Below are positions 1 to 9,114 of a stretch of 43,400 nucleotides of DNA, piece after piece. The stretch spans positions 1 through 43,400 of the forward strand of contig MPUH01000603.1 of the NCBI GenBank assembly GCA_001970955.1, read 5' to 3'. A program made the position numbers and the translations under genes. The notes beneath the pieces are model-generated. The model had not been told where the DNA came from and made no database searches. It worked only from the letters and a program-made list of their open reading frames with translations. Positions within the stretch are counted from its first letter, which is position 1. The number at the start of each line of letters is the position of its first letter. The DNA comes from Stentor coeruleus (lineage: Eukaryota > Ciliophora > Heterotrichea > Heterotrichida > Stentoridae).

Positions 1-615
1 GAATATTATTTTGCATATGAAGAAGAAGAGTTTGGGACACTGCAATTAAAAGAATTAGAACCTGGTGGTATGCAAAAAAGGGTTACAGAAGAAAATAAAA
101 TGGAGTATATAAAATTACTTTGTCATATGAAAATGACTCAGAATATTAGAGTTCAGATTAAATCATTTCTTAAAGGATTTCATGAACTAATTCCAAAACC
201 AATGATTGCGATTTTCGATAGTAAAGAACTGGAATTACTTATAGCTGGACTACCAGAGATTGATATTGAGGATTTGAAAAATAATACTGAGTATCATAAT
301 TATACTAAAGACTCGCCGGTGATTTTATGGCTTTGGGAGATACTTTATGAGTTTTCACATGAAGAACGGGCTGAGTTTATGCAGTTTGTTACGGGATCAA
401 GCAAAGTTCCACTTGAAGGGTTCAAAGCTCTTCCAGGGATGTCAGGAGTGCAGAAATTTCAGATTCACAAAAGCTTCACTGGTCCTGACCGGTTACCAAC
501 TGCACATACATGTATGAATCAAATTGACCTTCCAGACTACCCAGCAAAAGAAATCCTAAGAGAACGGATTAAACTTGCAATAACCGAAGGTAAAGAAGGA
601 TTTGGGTTTATTTAG
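1..615 (+). CDS. HECT-type E3 ubiquitin ligase, C-terminal part (5' end cut by window)
   Basis: The reading frame is open from base 1 and ends at TAG (613-615), so only the last ~204 residues are present. They cover the end of the HECT N-lobe and the whole C-lobe. The catalytic region reads DRLPTAHTCMNQIDLPDY, with the thioester Cys encoded at 511-513, and the protein ends GFGFI, which matches the family habit of ending in an aromatic-containing tail shortly after the C-lobe. HECT ligases accept ubiquitin from an E2 on this Cys and pass it to a substrate. What the ligase targets cannot be told because the N-terminal substrate-binding part is outside the window. It is a relative of the HECT gene at 23875-26036 (shared ELELLI, YTKDS, FVTGS and TAHTC blocks) but does not have that gene's intron at the matching place. 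It converges on the kinase gene that ends at 746. Confidence 0.93.
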   Translation, partial: EYYFAYEEEEFGTLQLKELEPGGMQKRVTEENKMEYIKLLCHMKMTQNIRVQIKSFLKGFHELIPKPMIAIFDSKELELLIAGLPEIDIEDLKNNTEYHNYTKDSPVILWLWEILYEFSHEERAEFMQFVTGSSKVPLEGFKALPGMSGVQKFQIHKSFTGPDRLPTAHTCMNQIDLPDYPAKEILRERIKLAITEGKEGFGFI

Positions 616-745
616 TAACTAACTTATATACTTTATCAAATCTTCATAATCTACAAAATTATTTTAACACCCACTTTATAAGTTTATATTATTCTAAATT
701 ATCAAAACTCATCATTTCAAAAAAAAAAATTCCCTTATCCTCAAA

Positions 746-1651
746 CTAAGTTTTTACCTTTTCATCTTCTTTTTCCTTAGACCAATCATAAACAAAATCT
801 AAATTCCAATTCATCTTATCAAATAATTCCTTAAAATTTCTCTTCAACAATCCATAATCAGGCCTTTCTTCAAACCTTAATGTTTGACAATATCTAATAT
901 AATTAGTAAATTCAATAGGAAGTTCATAGCATAAAACATCAACTGATGTAGTTATTTTTTTATTAGTAATATTTTGATATTTTTCTTTTTTAGTATCCCC
1001 TTTCATACCTTGCCAAGGTAAAGATCCTTTAAGTAAATATATAAGAACATATCCTAAACATTCAAGATCATCTCTACGTGATTGTTCAATACCTTGATGT
1101 GTGAATATTGATGCATATCTGGCTGTACCTGTAAGATTTTTACCATCTCTATATGGAATATGCAATCCAGTTTTGCTGTCTCTATACTTTTTAGCTAACC
1201 CAAAATCGATTATATATACTTGGTGAGCTTTTGCCCCTAGACCTATAAGGAAATTATCAGGTTTTATATCTCTATGCAAGAAATTTCGTGAGTGGATATA
1301 TTCAATCCTTGAAATCATCTGGTTTGCGAGCATCAAAACGGTTTTTAAAGATAGTTTTGGCTTGCAAAAGGTCAGAAGATCTTCAAGTGAAGGTCCAAGA
1401 AGTTCGATTACCATAACATTGTAGTCACCTTCAACTCCAAACCAATGGAGAAAAGGAACCCCTACAACTCCTTGAAGGGCTCTAATAAGCCTAGATTCAA
1501 ACAGTAATTGAGGATGACTACATCTGATTTTTTCTAACTTCACAGCTACTTCTTCATTTGTTTGGATGTTGGTGCCAAGATAAATATCCCCGAATGACCC
1601 ATGGCCTATTTTCCGACCAAGGCGATATTTTCCCCCTACTTTAAGATCCAT
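746..1651 (-). CDS. CK1: Casein kinase 1 family Ser/Thr protein kinase
   Basis: Full kinase domain of the CK1 family, about 301 aa. Starting at the Met encoded at 1649-1651, the protein opens [16 protein letters not shown], as animal CK1 delta/epsilon do, and key residues fall at their classical numbers: Gly loop GHGSFG, Lys38, catalytic HRD Asp128, DFG Asp149. The CK1 hallmarks [29 protein letters not shown] and SLPWQG are all present. An upstream in-frame Met at 1669 would add MLNNLN; I prefer the inner start because of the numbering. The segment usually reading SINTHLG is SIFTHQG here. There is almost no C-terminal tail (ends [10 protein letters not shown]), so the autoinhibitory tail of CK1 delta/epsilon is missing. 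CK1 kinases phosphorylate acidic or primed substrates in many processes; the specific role here is unknown. Confidence 0.96.
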   Translation of the reverse strand: MDLKVGGKYRLGRKIGHGSFGDIYLGTNIQTNEEVAVKLEKIRCSHPQLLFESRLIRALQGVVGVPFLHWFGVEGDYNVMVIELLGPSLEDLLTFCKPKLSLKTVLMLANQMISRIEYIHSRNFLHRDIKPDNFLIGLGAKAHQVYIIDFGLAKKYRDSKTGLHIPYRDGKNLTGTARYASIFTHQGIEQSRRDDLECLGYVLIYLLKGSLPWQGMKGDTKKEKYQNITNKKITTSVDVLCYELPIEFTNYIRYCQTLRFEERPDYGLLKRNFKELFDKMNWNLDFVYDWSKEKEDEKVKT

Positions 1652-1795
1652 ATTAAGGTTATTAAGCATAATATATTTAATGGCTAAATTACGTTTTTGG
1701 ATTTTTAGATAATAATTATAGATTTTTTTACAAATAATGGCGAAAATATTCAGATTTTAATATAAAAAACTATATTTTTTCCAACAAAATATTAT

Positions 1796-2761
1796 TTATA
1801 TCTCTAAAGACTGAAGTTCATCATGTAATACCCCAATAAGCTCTTTATATTTCTTTTTATTCATATCCCTAACAATACTAGTCGATGTCATTCCAGTTCC
1901 TTCTAAACTCAAGTCATTTTTAATTTTTTTTCCTCTTTCAATAAACGAACTCACTCCTTTGATTTCAGTAAAATTATCATTGTACTGTTTAGTCTCAAAA
2001 AGTTTTGGATTAAACGTGCATTCTTTCATATCCTTATCGATTTCTGCTTCTTTTTTTTCTTTAATCTTAGTTTCTTTAACCTCAGCCCATTTACTAAGTC
2101 TTTCTACAACAGCTCGTGGATCCCTACTGCTTTTAGACTGTAAAATTTGTGGTTTAAAACTACATTCTTCAGGGGTTTTATCTCTAAGCTGAAGTTCAGT
2201 TCTAAGTTTTTCAATGTTTTTTCTTTTTTCTTCTCCATTGGTATATAAATAATCCCATCGATTTTTCCCATCATCTCTACTTGATGCGATTTTCTGAGAT
2301 TTTTTATTTATTTCTGGCTGATGGGTAAATGGATCATCAGGTTCAACAAATCTACTTGATGATGACCCCATAAGTCGATTTTTTGGGTCACCAAGTTTTG
2401 AAGCGATTTTCATAGACTTTTTGTTTAGTTTTGGTTGAAATTTCATAGGTTTTCTAAATGCTTGGCCTTGAGTATTTGTTATTATAGGTGTTGATGGCCG
2501 GTCATTATCTTTTTTTAATAATGTTGCTATATCTGGGGTATGACTTCTTGGGGATTCTGGTTTTATGTATTTACCTATAGATTCGTAGTAAAGATCTTTT
2601 ATGTTCATAACTTTTTTTGTACTTTCTTGTGAAAGTTGCTGAGTTGGGGTTTTGTTTAGAAGATCTTTTGATGATTGGCCGTGCTGGATAAACTCTAATG
2701 CTCGGACGTAACCTGGGGATGAAGATAGCTTGTTTTCAAAACGAGTCAAAACTTTTTTCAT
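1796..2761 (-). CDS. Hypothetical protein with F-x-P repeats
   Basis: About 321 aa, basic and low in predicted structure. I take the start at the Met encoded at 2759-2761 (MKKVLTRFENKLSSSPG). The longer frame that begins at 2803 runs through a single N (2779) into the second copy of a contig-overlap duplication; when that copy is dropped, an in-frame TAA lies just upstream of this Met. The body has several spaced units with a shared pattern, F/H-x-P-x-[LI]-x-x-K-S: FQPKLNKKSMKIASKL, HQPEINKKSQKIASSR, FKPQILQSKS and FNPKLFETKQ. Repeats of this type occur in many ciliate and flagellate proteins, but I do not recognise a named family and assign no function. The same strand carries CK1 126 nt downstream. 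Confidence 0.75.
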   Translation of the reverse strand: MKKVLTRFENKLSSSPGYVRALEFIQHGQSSKDLLNKTPTQQLSQESTKKVMNIKDLYYESIGKYIKPESPRSHTPDIATLLKKDNDRPSTPIITNTQGQAFRKPMKFQPKLNKKSMKIASKLGDPKNRLMGSSSSRFVEPDDPFTHQPEINKKSQKIASSRDDGKNRWDYLYTNGEEKRKNIEKLRTELQLRDKTPEECSFKPQILQSKSSRDPRAVVERLSKWAEVKETKIKEKKEAEIDKDMKECTFNPKLFETKQYNDNFTEIKGVSSFIERGKKIKNDLSLEGTGMTSTSIVRDMNKKKYKELIGVLHDELQSLEI

Positions 2762-2842
2762 ATCTTTGAAATATTTATNGGGATGAAGATAGCTTGTTTT
2801 CAAAACGAGTCAAAACTTTTTTCATATCTTTGAAATATTTAT
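2716..2842. repeat. Contig-overlap duplication around N2779 (63 nt x 2)
   Basis: Bases 2716-2778 and 2780-2842 are the same 63 nt, separated by one N. This has the form of two contigs joined without merging their overlap. It covers the 5' end of the F-x-P repeat gene and creates a false N-terminal extension there. Confidence 0.93.
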
Positions 2843-3284
2843 TTTAGATTAGAGAGAAAATGGGAAATATGAAATGATTATTGAGATGAGGATTTAAGAG
2901 ATTAGTGTTGGTGAAGGGTTGGAAGTTATGAACTTTGAATAAATTGGGTGTTAGGGTGTTAGAGGATAGAAGATAGAAAATATAAAATAGAAATAGAAGA
3001 TAAAAGATAAAAGATAAAAGATAAAAGATAAAAGATAAAAGATAAAAGATAAAAGATAAAAGATAAAAGATAAAAGATAAAAGATAAAAGATAAAAGATA
3101 AAAGAGAGATCATGAAATATGAAGATAGAATTTTTAGAGGTTAAATTATAATTTAATGAAGATTATTCAAAGAATGCAAATGATTATTATATTCATACAC
3201 ATTTAACAAAAGCCGGACAATAATCCAGCGATAATTCTTAACTAATACTAGCATTCACACTCATATTTAATTACAAAAAAAATA
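2762..3284. other. Divergent spacer between F-x-P gene and UAP1, with microsatellite
   Basis: The spacer holds the second overlap copy (2780-2842), then a C-poor, A/G-rich stretch with the heptanucleotide array, then an AT-rich segment up to the UAP1 start. The 89-aa open frame read across 2844-3113 on the minus strand is only the translation of the microsatellite (LSFIFYL repeated) and is not a gene. Confidence 0.8.
2999..3103. repeat. Microsatellite (GATAAAA)15
   Basis: Fifteen perfect head-to-tail copies of the 7-mer GATAAAA fill 105 nt. Imperfect relatives (GATAGAA, AATAGAA) precede it at about 2966-2998, suggesting that the array grew from a degenerate A/G-rich tract. Confidence 0.95.
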
Positions 3285-4685
3285 ATGGAATCAGTCATCG
3301 CTAAATTCGAAGAAGCAGGACAAGGTCATGTATTTTCTGAATTTTCAACCCTATCTCCAGAATCTCAACAATCTTTACTTTACGAGGCTAATCAGATTGA
3401 CTTAGACCTTCTCTCAAGCCTTTATTCCTTATTCAAATCAGGCCACGAGCCTGAAGAATCTAATGATTTCTCCCCATTTCCAAATATTTTTAACCTAGAA
3501 TCTGCAAGTAGCAATCATAAAATGATATTATTAAATGATGGATTCAAACTTATAAGTAAAGGTGAAGTTGCATTACTAACTTTTGCAGGTGGTCAAGGAA
3601 CAAGACTTGGTGTTTCTTATCCTAAAGGTATGTATGATATTGGGCTTTTATCACATAAAACACTTCTTCAAATCTTTGCCGAAAGAATTATTAGGCTTAA
3701 AAGCTTGGCTGGTCATCAAACCCCACCAATTCCATGGCTTATTATGGTAAATTGGGAAACTTATGATATAATGATTCAATTTTTTGAGTCTAATAGTTAC
3801 TTTGGATTAGAAAAATCCCAGGTTTTTTTCTTTAAACAAGACATGCTCCCTGCTATAAGCTTTGAAGGGAAAATTATCATGAGTGAAAAAGATAAAATTT
3901 GCATGGCACCGAATGGTAATGGAGGAGTTTATGAAGGTTTACTTAAATCTAAAGCTTTAGATTGGCTTGAACAGAAAGGTGTTAAATATGTTCATGTATG
4001 TGGTATTGACAATGTCTTAGCAAAAGTTTGCGACCCGACCTTTTTAGCTTTTGCAAAAAACAACGACGCTGAAGTTTCGACAAAACTTGTAGAAAAAATT
4101 AGCTACAACGAAAGCATGGGTGTTCTTGGTTTAAGAGGAGGTAAACAAGGGATAATCGAATACTCAGAGCTCAGTGAAGAAATGGCTAAACTAGAAGATA
4201 GCAATGGTAAACTAGTATATTTTGGGGGGAATATTCTAAACCATATTTTTAAAGTGAGTTTTCTTAGAAGAATAACAAATTCACTTGAAATATTAAGATC
4301 AAAATATCATATCGCCAGAAAAAAAATCCCAAATTATTCTGCTGGTGTTAAAACTATCCCAAAAGACCCAAACGGGGTGAAATTTGAGCTTTTTTATTTT
4401 GATGTTTTTTCTATGTCAATACTTAGTGCCGCTATGGAGATTTTAAGGTCAGAAGAGTTTGCTCCTGTTAAAAATGCTAGTGGCCCTGATAGTCCTGAGT
4501 CAGCAAGAAAACTGTTGTCTGATCTTCATTTAAAATGGGTAAAAAAATCTGGGGCAATTGTTTATAATAAACCTGATGAACAAGGATGTTCATGTGAGAT
4601 ATCAGGATTGGTTACTTATGCAGGAGAAGGGTTGGAATTTCTATCAGAAAGGAAAATATCTTTGCCTTTTTACCTTTATTACTAG
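3285..4685 (+). CDS. UAP1: UDP-N-acetylglucosamine pyrophosphorylase (UAP1/QRI1 family)
   Basis: 466 aa, a little shorter than animal UAP1 (about 505-520). The enzyme makes UDP-GlcNAc from UTP and GlcNAc-1-phosphate, the last step of the hexosamine route, in the cytosol. The nucleotide-binding signature FAGGQGTRLG lies at residues 100-109, followed by the conserved YPKGMYDIGL. Other family blocks in order are PNGNGGVYEGL, GVKYVHVCGIDNVLAKVCDP, the VGVL-like block MGVLGLRGG with IEYSE, GGNILNHIF, and KFELFYFDVF. The Met at 3285 is the first in frame, preceded by the A-rich sequence AAAAATA. The C-terminus (AGEGLEFLSERK, then LPFYLYY) matches the usual end of the fold. No intron is needed. It could be a paralogue with a preference for UDP-GalNAc, which sequence alone does not settle. 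Confidence 0.95.
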   Translation: MESVIAKFEEAGQGHVFSEFSTLSPESQQSLLYEANQIDLDLLSSLYSLFKSGHEPEESNDFSPFPNIFNLESASSNHKMILLNDGFKLISKGEVALLTFAGGQGTRLGVSYPKGMYDIGLLSHKTLLQIFAERIIRLKSLAGHQTPPIPWLIMVNWETYDIMIQFFESNSYFGLEKSQVFFFKQDMLPAISFEGKIIMSEKDKICMAPNGNGGVYEGLLKSKALDWLEQKGVKYVHVCGIDNVLAKVCDPTFLAFAKNNDAEVSTKLVEKISYNESMGVLGLRGGKQGIIEYSELSEEMAKLEDSNGKLVYFGGNILNHIFKVSFLRRITNSLEILRSKYHIARKKIPNYSAGVKTIPKDPNGVKFELFYFDVFSMSILSAAMEILRSEEFAPVKNASGPDSPESARKLLSDLHLKWVKKSGAIVYNKPDEQGCSCEISGLVTYAGEGLEFLSERKISLPFYLYY

Positions 4686-4902
4686 GTAAATTAGTTATAT
4701 GGTAATTAGTTGTAGTAAATATATGATATTATCTATTTTCTTATAAAATCATCCTTAAAACTTGGAATAATTTATATAAAAAACCAATGTTTTATCAGCA
4801 TTTTTATATTAATACTTATATACTTTATAATAATACTATAATACATTGTAAACTCAAATTTACCTTAGCAAATTTCTATATCTGCTTATATCTAAACATT
4901 TA

Positions 4903-6000
4903 CTAGTTAGATCTCTTTCCATCTATCCACACTCCTGACTTTTTATTCCCATGCTTATCAATCAGTAATCCATTTCCATGCTGTTTTCCATTAGCCCAAG
5001 ATCCTTCATAACGTCTTCCATCCGGCCATTCAAAACATCCTTGCCCATGTTTATTGTCATCTAAATATTCTCCAATATATTTCCTCCCATCAGTCATGGT
5101 AAAAGTCCCAAATCCATGCATTTTGTTATCTTTCCATTGACCAGAATATATTCTCCCATCTGCCCAAATATAAGTTCCAGTACCGTTTATGTTATTGTTT
5201 TTGAATTCTCCTTCATATTTACTCCCATCTGCCCAACTGAAGATACCATGACCGGATTTTTGACCTTTAAAATAGTCTCCTTCATAACGTGTACCATCTG
5301 GCCAATGTTCTGTTCCTTTACCATGCTGTTTATCATCTTCCCAGTTTCCGATATAACGAGCACCATTTGAATGAAGGTACTTCCCTGAACCTGAAGCTTT
5401 ATCGTTAAGCCAATTCCCTTCATAAATATCGCCGTTTGCGTGGATTAACCGACCTTGACCAGTTGTCCTGCCAAACTTCCAGAAACCTTCGAATTTCGAC
5501 CCATCTGGCCATATTTGCATACCTTTTCCATGTTTCTCTCCTTTCGCATTCCAAGTCCCAATATAAACTTCTCTAGTTTCCAATATTTTTGGACCTTCTT
5601 CATGTACTACAACTCCATCATTGCTTTCAATTAATTTACATACAAAAGGCCCAGCTTTTTTCTCAGCAGCCAAGGTCTCAGGATTAGAATAACTATTTAA
5701 CACAGCTTCAATGTTTGTAGTTGTATCAGGGATTTCTGAGGCTTCAGAAAACTTTGCAACTTTTTGCATAGAAAAACTATCGAGTTTTTTCTTGACAAAG
5801 TTCCGGTCGAGAAATCCTCGAAGAAGTGACTGAATTTTTATGAGGTTTAATTTTTGTGGATTTTCTTCGATGATTGGTAAACCTAATAAGGAATTTGAGT
5901 CTAGTTCACGATTTTCGATGCTTACTGGATCAACTATTTCTATAAGAAATTGCTCTGTTTCTTGTTTAGGCTCTTTTTCGCAGCCGCAATTTGCTCCCAT
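4903..6000 (-). CDS. MORN-repeat protein with IQ motif and N-terminal acylation motif
   Basis: 365 aa. It begins MGANCGC: Gly2 suits N-myristoylation and Cys5/Cys7 suit palmitoylation, so the protein is probably membrane-anchored. Around residues 52-75 lies an IQ-like segment (IKIQSLLRGFLDRNFVKKK), a possible calmodulin/centrin site. From about residue 145 to the end there are nine 23-residue MORN units plus a partial tenth (pattern Y-x-G-x-W-x(4-5)-x-G-x-G). MORN arrays form extended beta-hairpin rods that bind membranes or act as scaffolds at cell cortex and basal bodies in protists. Two other frames over this gene are open only because of the repeats. A paralogue with the same N-terminal logic is at 39001-39969. 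Exact function is not known. Confidence 0.9.
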   Translation of the reverse strand: MGANCGCEKEPKQETEQFLIEIVDPVSIENRELDSNSLLGLPIIEENPQKLNLIKIQSLLRGFLDRNFVKKKLDSFSMQKVAKFSEASEIPDTTTNIEAVLNSYSNPETLAAEKKAGPFVCKLIESNDGVVVHEEGPKILETREVYIGTWNAKGEKHGKGMQIWPDGSKFEGFWKFGRTTGQGRLIHANGDIYEGNWLNDKASGSGKYLHSNGARYIGNWEDDKQHGKGTEHWPDGTRYEGDYFKGQKSGHGIFSWADGSKYEGEFKNNNINGTGTYIWADGRIYSGQWKDNKMHGFGTFTMTDGRKYIGEYLDDNKHGQGCFEWPDGRRYEGSWANGKQHGNGLLIDKHGNKKSGVWIDGKRSN

Positions 6001-6864
6001 TTATAGGTTTTTATATAAATTGAGTTGATTTAGTTTATTAGGTTTGAGATTTTTATGGTTTTTATAGATTAAAGATAAAGCTTTGTATAGATTTTTTATA
6101 AGAAATAATTAGGATTTTAAGATGGTTTAATAGATGTTGGATATTTAGAGATGTTTGGTGAATTGGGAAGAAAATAATTTGGATAACTTTTTTTATTGAA
6201 TTATTGTATTGGCTTGTTAAAAAAAATTAATTAGTTTTATAATAGAATGATTGATTTTGCTTTAAAGATTTAAGTGTATCGATATAATAAATACCACATT
6301 TATATTCAGGGTTATTTACTATAGGAAGTTATGAATTACAAATAGATTCATATAAAATTATCCAAAATTTACCAGTTTTTGATATCACTCTAACTAAAAA
6401 TCTTAACGGAAAATCTTCTTATAAAATATCTTTCAACATCACAAATATAATTTCTTACAAAAAAAAAATACTTTTCATACCATCCATAACCAATTAATTC
6501 CAAATCCATCTAATCTAATTATCCATTTCTTATATTCCAAAGCATCCACTCAAATACCCTTATACACTAATCTAAAAACTATCACCTTAAAAAAAATTCA
6601 AAATCCTTTAATCTTCAACAACATCTCATCTTCTCTGACCTCTCATAAAAAACTACAAAAAAAAAAATCATGATTAAAATCTAAATCATCCTAATATCAT
6701 CATATATTAAAACTTCCCTCCTAATTCCTATCATCATATAAAATACATTTATTTCATAAAACCCCATACCTAAAAAATCTAACATTATAAGCTCTTACCT
6801 CTTACCTCTTACCTCAACCATAAATCTAAAAAAAATCCTAGCATTTATATCCCTAACTGACTAC
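6001..6864. other. Spacer between MORN gene and RPL11 (both minus)
   Basis: 864 nt without a gene. From 6001 to about 6290 the plus strand is C-poor (5' side of the MORN gene); from about 6360 to 6864 it is strikingly G-poor, with C/A/T only over long runs (3' side of RPL11). I see no RNA gene or repeat. Confidence 0.75.
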
Positions 6865-7392
6865 TTAATTAATAAGTATGCCATCGTATTTCTGTTGGAA
6901 CCACTGCATGGCTTCTTCTTTACTAACTTTATGGCTTTTTCCCACAGTAGAAGTTGAATGTCTTCTTTTAGTCACTCTATATCCTGCTCTTTTAAGGACA
7001 ATATAGAAATCCATGCCATAAATACCAGTTCCAGGGTCGTATTTTATACCTAAATCAATATGCTCTTGTATGCCAAAGCCAAAATTCCCTGAGTCTGAGA
7101 AGTTCCTTTTCTTAAGTTCGAATTCTTTAACTTTCAACCCTCTTTCAAGGATATCTTCAGCTTTTGGTCCTCTGACTGTTGCATGCACAGCGATTTTATC
7201 ATTTCTTCTGATACCAAATGAACGGATGGTGTAAGATGCCTTGGAGAACACTGGCTTCTGATCAGTCAGATCTGCGAGGACTTTGCTGGCTCTTGTTACA
7301 CGATCGCCTGCTTCACCAACACAGATGTTGAGAACTAGTTTGTCGATTTTTATGTTACGCATAGGGTTCTCCTGTTTTTCAGCTTTCACCAT
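6865..7392 (-). CDS. RPL11: 60S ribosomal protein L11 (uL5)
   Basis: 175 aa, full length for eukaryotic uL5 (about 178 in humans). It binds 5S rRNA with uL18 in the central protuberance of the large subunit. Conserved blocks can be read in order: [40 protein letters not shown], the [17 protein letters not shown] core, [11 protein letters not shown], and [15 protein letters not shown] at the end. The first Met (7390-7392) is the right start because the KQENPMR that follows lines up with the KENPMR of animal L11; an inner Met at residue 11 is the conserved one inside that motif. A TATA-like stretch (CATATAAAAG) lies about 9-18 nt before the start on the coding strand. No intron. Confidence 0.98.
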   Translation of the reverse strand: MVKAEKQENPMRNIKIDKLVLNICVGEAGDRVTRASKVLADLTDQKPVFSKASYTIRSFGIRRNDKIAVHATVRGPKAEDILERGLKVKEFELKKRNFSDSGNFGFGIQEHIDLGIKYDPGTGIYGMDFYIVLKRAGYRVTKRRHSTSTVGKSHKVSKEEAMQWFQQKYDGILIN

Positions 7393-7800
7393 TAGAAACT
7401 TTTATATGGGAAATTTAATATGATGATATTTTTGACTTTTAAGGTTGGAAAAGAAAAATTTTGTAAGGAAAAATCTGTGGGTTTAAGATTTTAGAAGATT
7501 TTTAGAAGATGAAGGGTTGTTTGGAGGTAGATTTTGGAAGTTTGAGGGTTTTGCGTGATAGGTAGAGGATAATGGGGAAAATGTAAGAAGATTGATAAAA
7601 TCGTGGGTTATAATTATGTTGTTGGGTAGTAAATAGTTTTTAGATATGCTCTTTGGGTGCATATTGAAGGTAGATGATTTTATTTTATATTTTTATAAGA
7701 TAGCAAATATTTGAGAATCAGAGTTTTTTATTAGATTATCATAAACTATAAACCTTTATCCTAAAATAAATAATTCTATAATAACTAAATTATCTAATAA
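7393..7800. other. Spacer between RPL11 and Cys-rich gene (both minus)
   Basis: 408 nt. The plus strand is G-rich and C-poor from 7400 to about 7730 (the RPL11 5' side), then G-poor from about 7740 to 7800 (the 3' side of the next gene). No gene seen. Confidence 0.7.
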
Positions 7801-9114
7801 TTACGAACTATAGCCACAATAAATGCAGTTCCCTTGCCCAAAAATAAACCCGTAAATATTACAACAATGACCACATACCTTAAAAACTATTCTAATTCCT
7901 TCAAATATCATCCCATAATAATCACACACAAATTCATTAACATTTCTTTCAGCAAGAATCGATAAAGCTGTATTTCTAAACTTATCAAAAGGGTAACAAA
8001 ATCGGCAGGTACAATCTTCTCTAGGACATTTTATTTCATAACTATATGAATTTAAAGAATTTGCATCTTTATTTATGAGTTTTGTAATAAAGTCATTGTA
8101 ATTAAAACGAAATGACTCTGTAAAACAGATATCGCAAGCTGGGTGATTGCATTCTAATAAATTCCAATATTGTCCATGACATTTAAGCATTTGAGGATAG
8201 ATATTTCTAGGTACTGATACATTTTCTAAAGTATTTTGGATTTTAGCTACAAGGTTTTCTTGCAACTTTATATTATTTCCATTTATTATAACTCTATCTT
8301 GCATATTTTTGCTTTCTTCTTTATCTTTTATTATAACTCTATCTTGCATATTTTCTTGACTTTTGTGTGATGGTTCTAGTTTGTTTTCCTCTAAACTTAA
8401 TGAATTTTTGTTATTATATTTACTCTCTTTTCTATTAGTTAATATATTTTTGCATACTTCGCAAAACAAAAATTGTATATAATTCTTATTGTCACTTATA
8501 ATATCATCACATTTTTTACATATTAAATGACCTTGAGCTAAAACAGTATCTAAATCATTGATATTTTCTTTGCATAAAGTACATTTTGTTGGATTATGAT
8601 TAAGGATTAGCAAATTACACTCAATACAATTTAATGTTAATTCTTCTAAACCAAAATCGTCATGATCATAAGATTCATAAGATTCATAAGATTCATATAA
8701 GCAACTTTTGCAATAATAATGATCTTTGCATAAAGGCATTTTAATTAGACCATTACATCCTTTACAATTTAGACAAAAGTGCTTCGATACTTTTAAACAA
8801 GAGAAGCATTTACTTTTTATAGCATCTGATCTTATTTTGTCAATGCACGATGAACATGGATAATGACTAGAACATAACATTTCATTAATTTTACTGCTTG
8901 AGCAATAAGAGCATTTTTTATTATTTAAATCATTGGGTGATTTTGGTTTAGGAGAGAAAAAATTGATACAATCTTCACATGATTCATTTGAAGTGCTTAT
9001 TACTTTAGATATTGAACCAAAACAGTTAGTGCACATAAAATGCTTTTCGCAGGTACTTATCGGTATAATAAATTGATCTGTGAAATTTATACAACAGATT
9101 TCGCATTTTTTCAT
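7801..9114 (-). CDS. Cysteine-rich protein with repeated RING-like zinc clusters
   Basis: About 437 aa from the Met encoded at 9112-9114 (MKKCEICCINF); a further in-frame Met at 9186 would add 24 residues (MPLSIYINRFYYYH...). I prefer the inner one because the sequence turns C-poor on the plus strand right after it, as other 5' flanks do here. The protein is packed with C-x2-C pairs and H-x2-C units: CEICC...HFMCTNC, CSYC...HYPCSSC, CKGC...HYYCKSC, CIEC...CTLC...HLICKKC, CEVC. The C-terminal part has C...HPACDICF, CPREDCTCRFC, CGHCCNIYGF and CIYCGYSS, reminiscent of RING/IBR zinc ribbons. Such clusters suggest an E3-ligase-like or scaffold role, but no canonical RING C3HC4 spacing is clear. 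The middle (about residues 250-320) is a charged linker with a short internal duplication. I do not recognise a family. Confidence 0.75.
   Translation of the reverse strand: MKKCEICCINFTDQFIIPISTCEKHFMCTNCFGSISKVISTSNESCEDCINFFSPKPKSPNDLNNKKCSYCSSSKINEMLCSSHYPCSSCIDKIRSDAIKSKCFSCLKVSKHFCLNCKGCNGLIKMPLCKDHYYCKSCLYESYESYESYDHDDFGLEELTLNCIECNLLILNHNPTKCTLCKENINDLDTVLAQGHLICKKCDDIISDNKNYIQFLFCEVCKNILTNRKESKYNNKNSLSLEENKLEPSHKSQENMQDRVIIKDKEESKNMQDRVIINGNNIKLQENLVAKIQNTLENVSVPRNIYPQMLKCHGQYWNLLECNHPACDICFTESFRFNYNDFITKLINKDANSLNSYSYEIKCPREDCTCRFCYPFDKFRNTALSILAERNVNEFVCDYYGMIFEGIRIVFKVCGHCCNIYGFIFGQGNCIYCGYSS
8282..8354. repeat. In-frame 45-nt period duplication (28 nt exact)
   Basis: The 28-nt string at 8282-8309 recurs exactly at 8327-8354, a 45-nt (15-codon) offset. 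It encodes NMQDRVII twice in the linker of the Cys-rich protein. A separate 9-nt array (AGATTCATA x3, about 8671-8697) in the same gene encodes YES YES YES. No N separates the copies, so these are genuine slippage-type repeats. Confidence 0.85.

Noticed and set aside
2844-3113. 89-aa minus-strand open frame
   Set aside because: It is only the translation of the (GATAAAA)15 microsatellite and its flanks; low-complexity LSFIFYL repeats, no start context and no independent support.
3796-3810. Possible 15-nt intron GTTACTTTGGATTAG in UAP1
   Set aside because: It has GT...AG ends and the right length, but it encodes SYFGL, conserved in UAP1 proteins (YFGL), and lacks the GTA and ATTTAG shared by the three supported introns.
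5116-5423. Extra frames over both MORN genes (also 39141-39839)
   Set aside because: Out-of-frame readings of a periodic repeat gene; they show the shadow periodicity of the MORN units and no features of their own.
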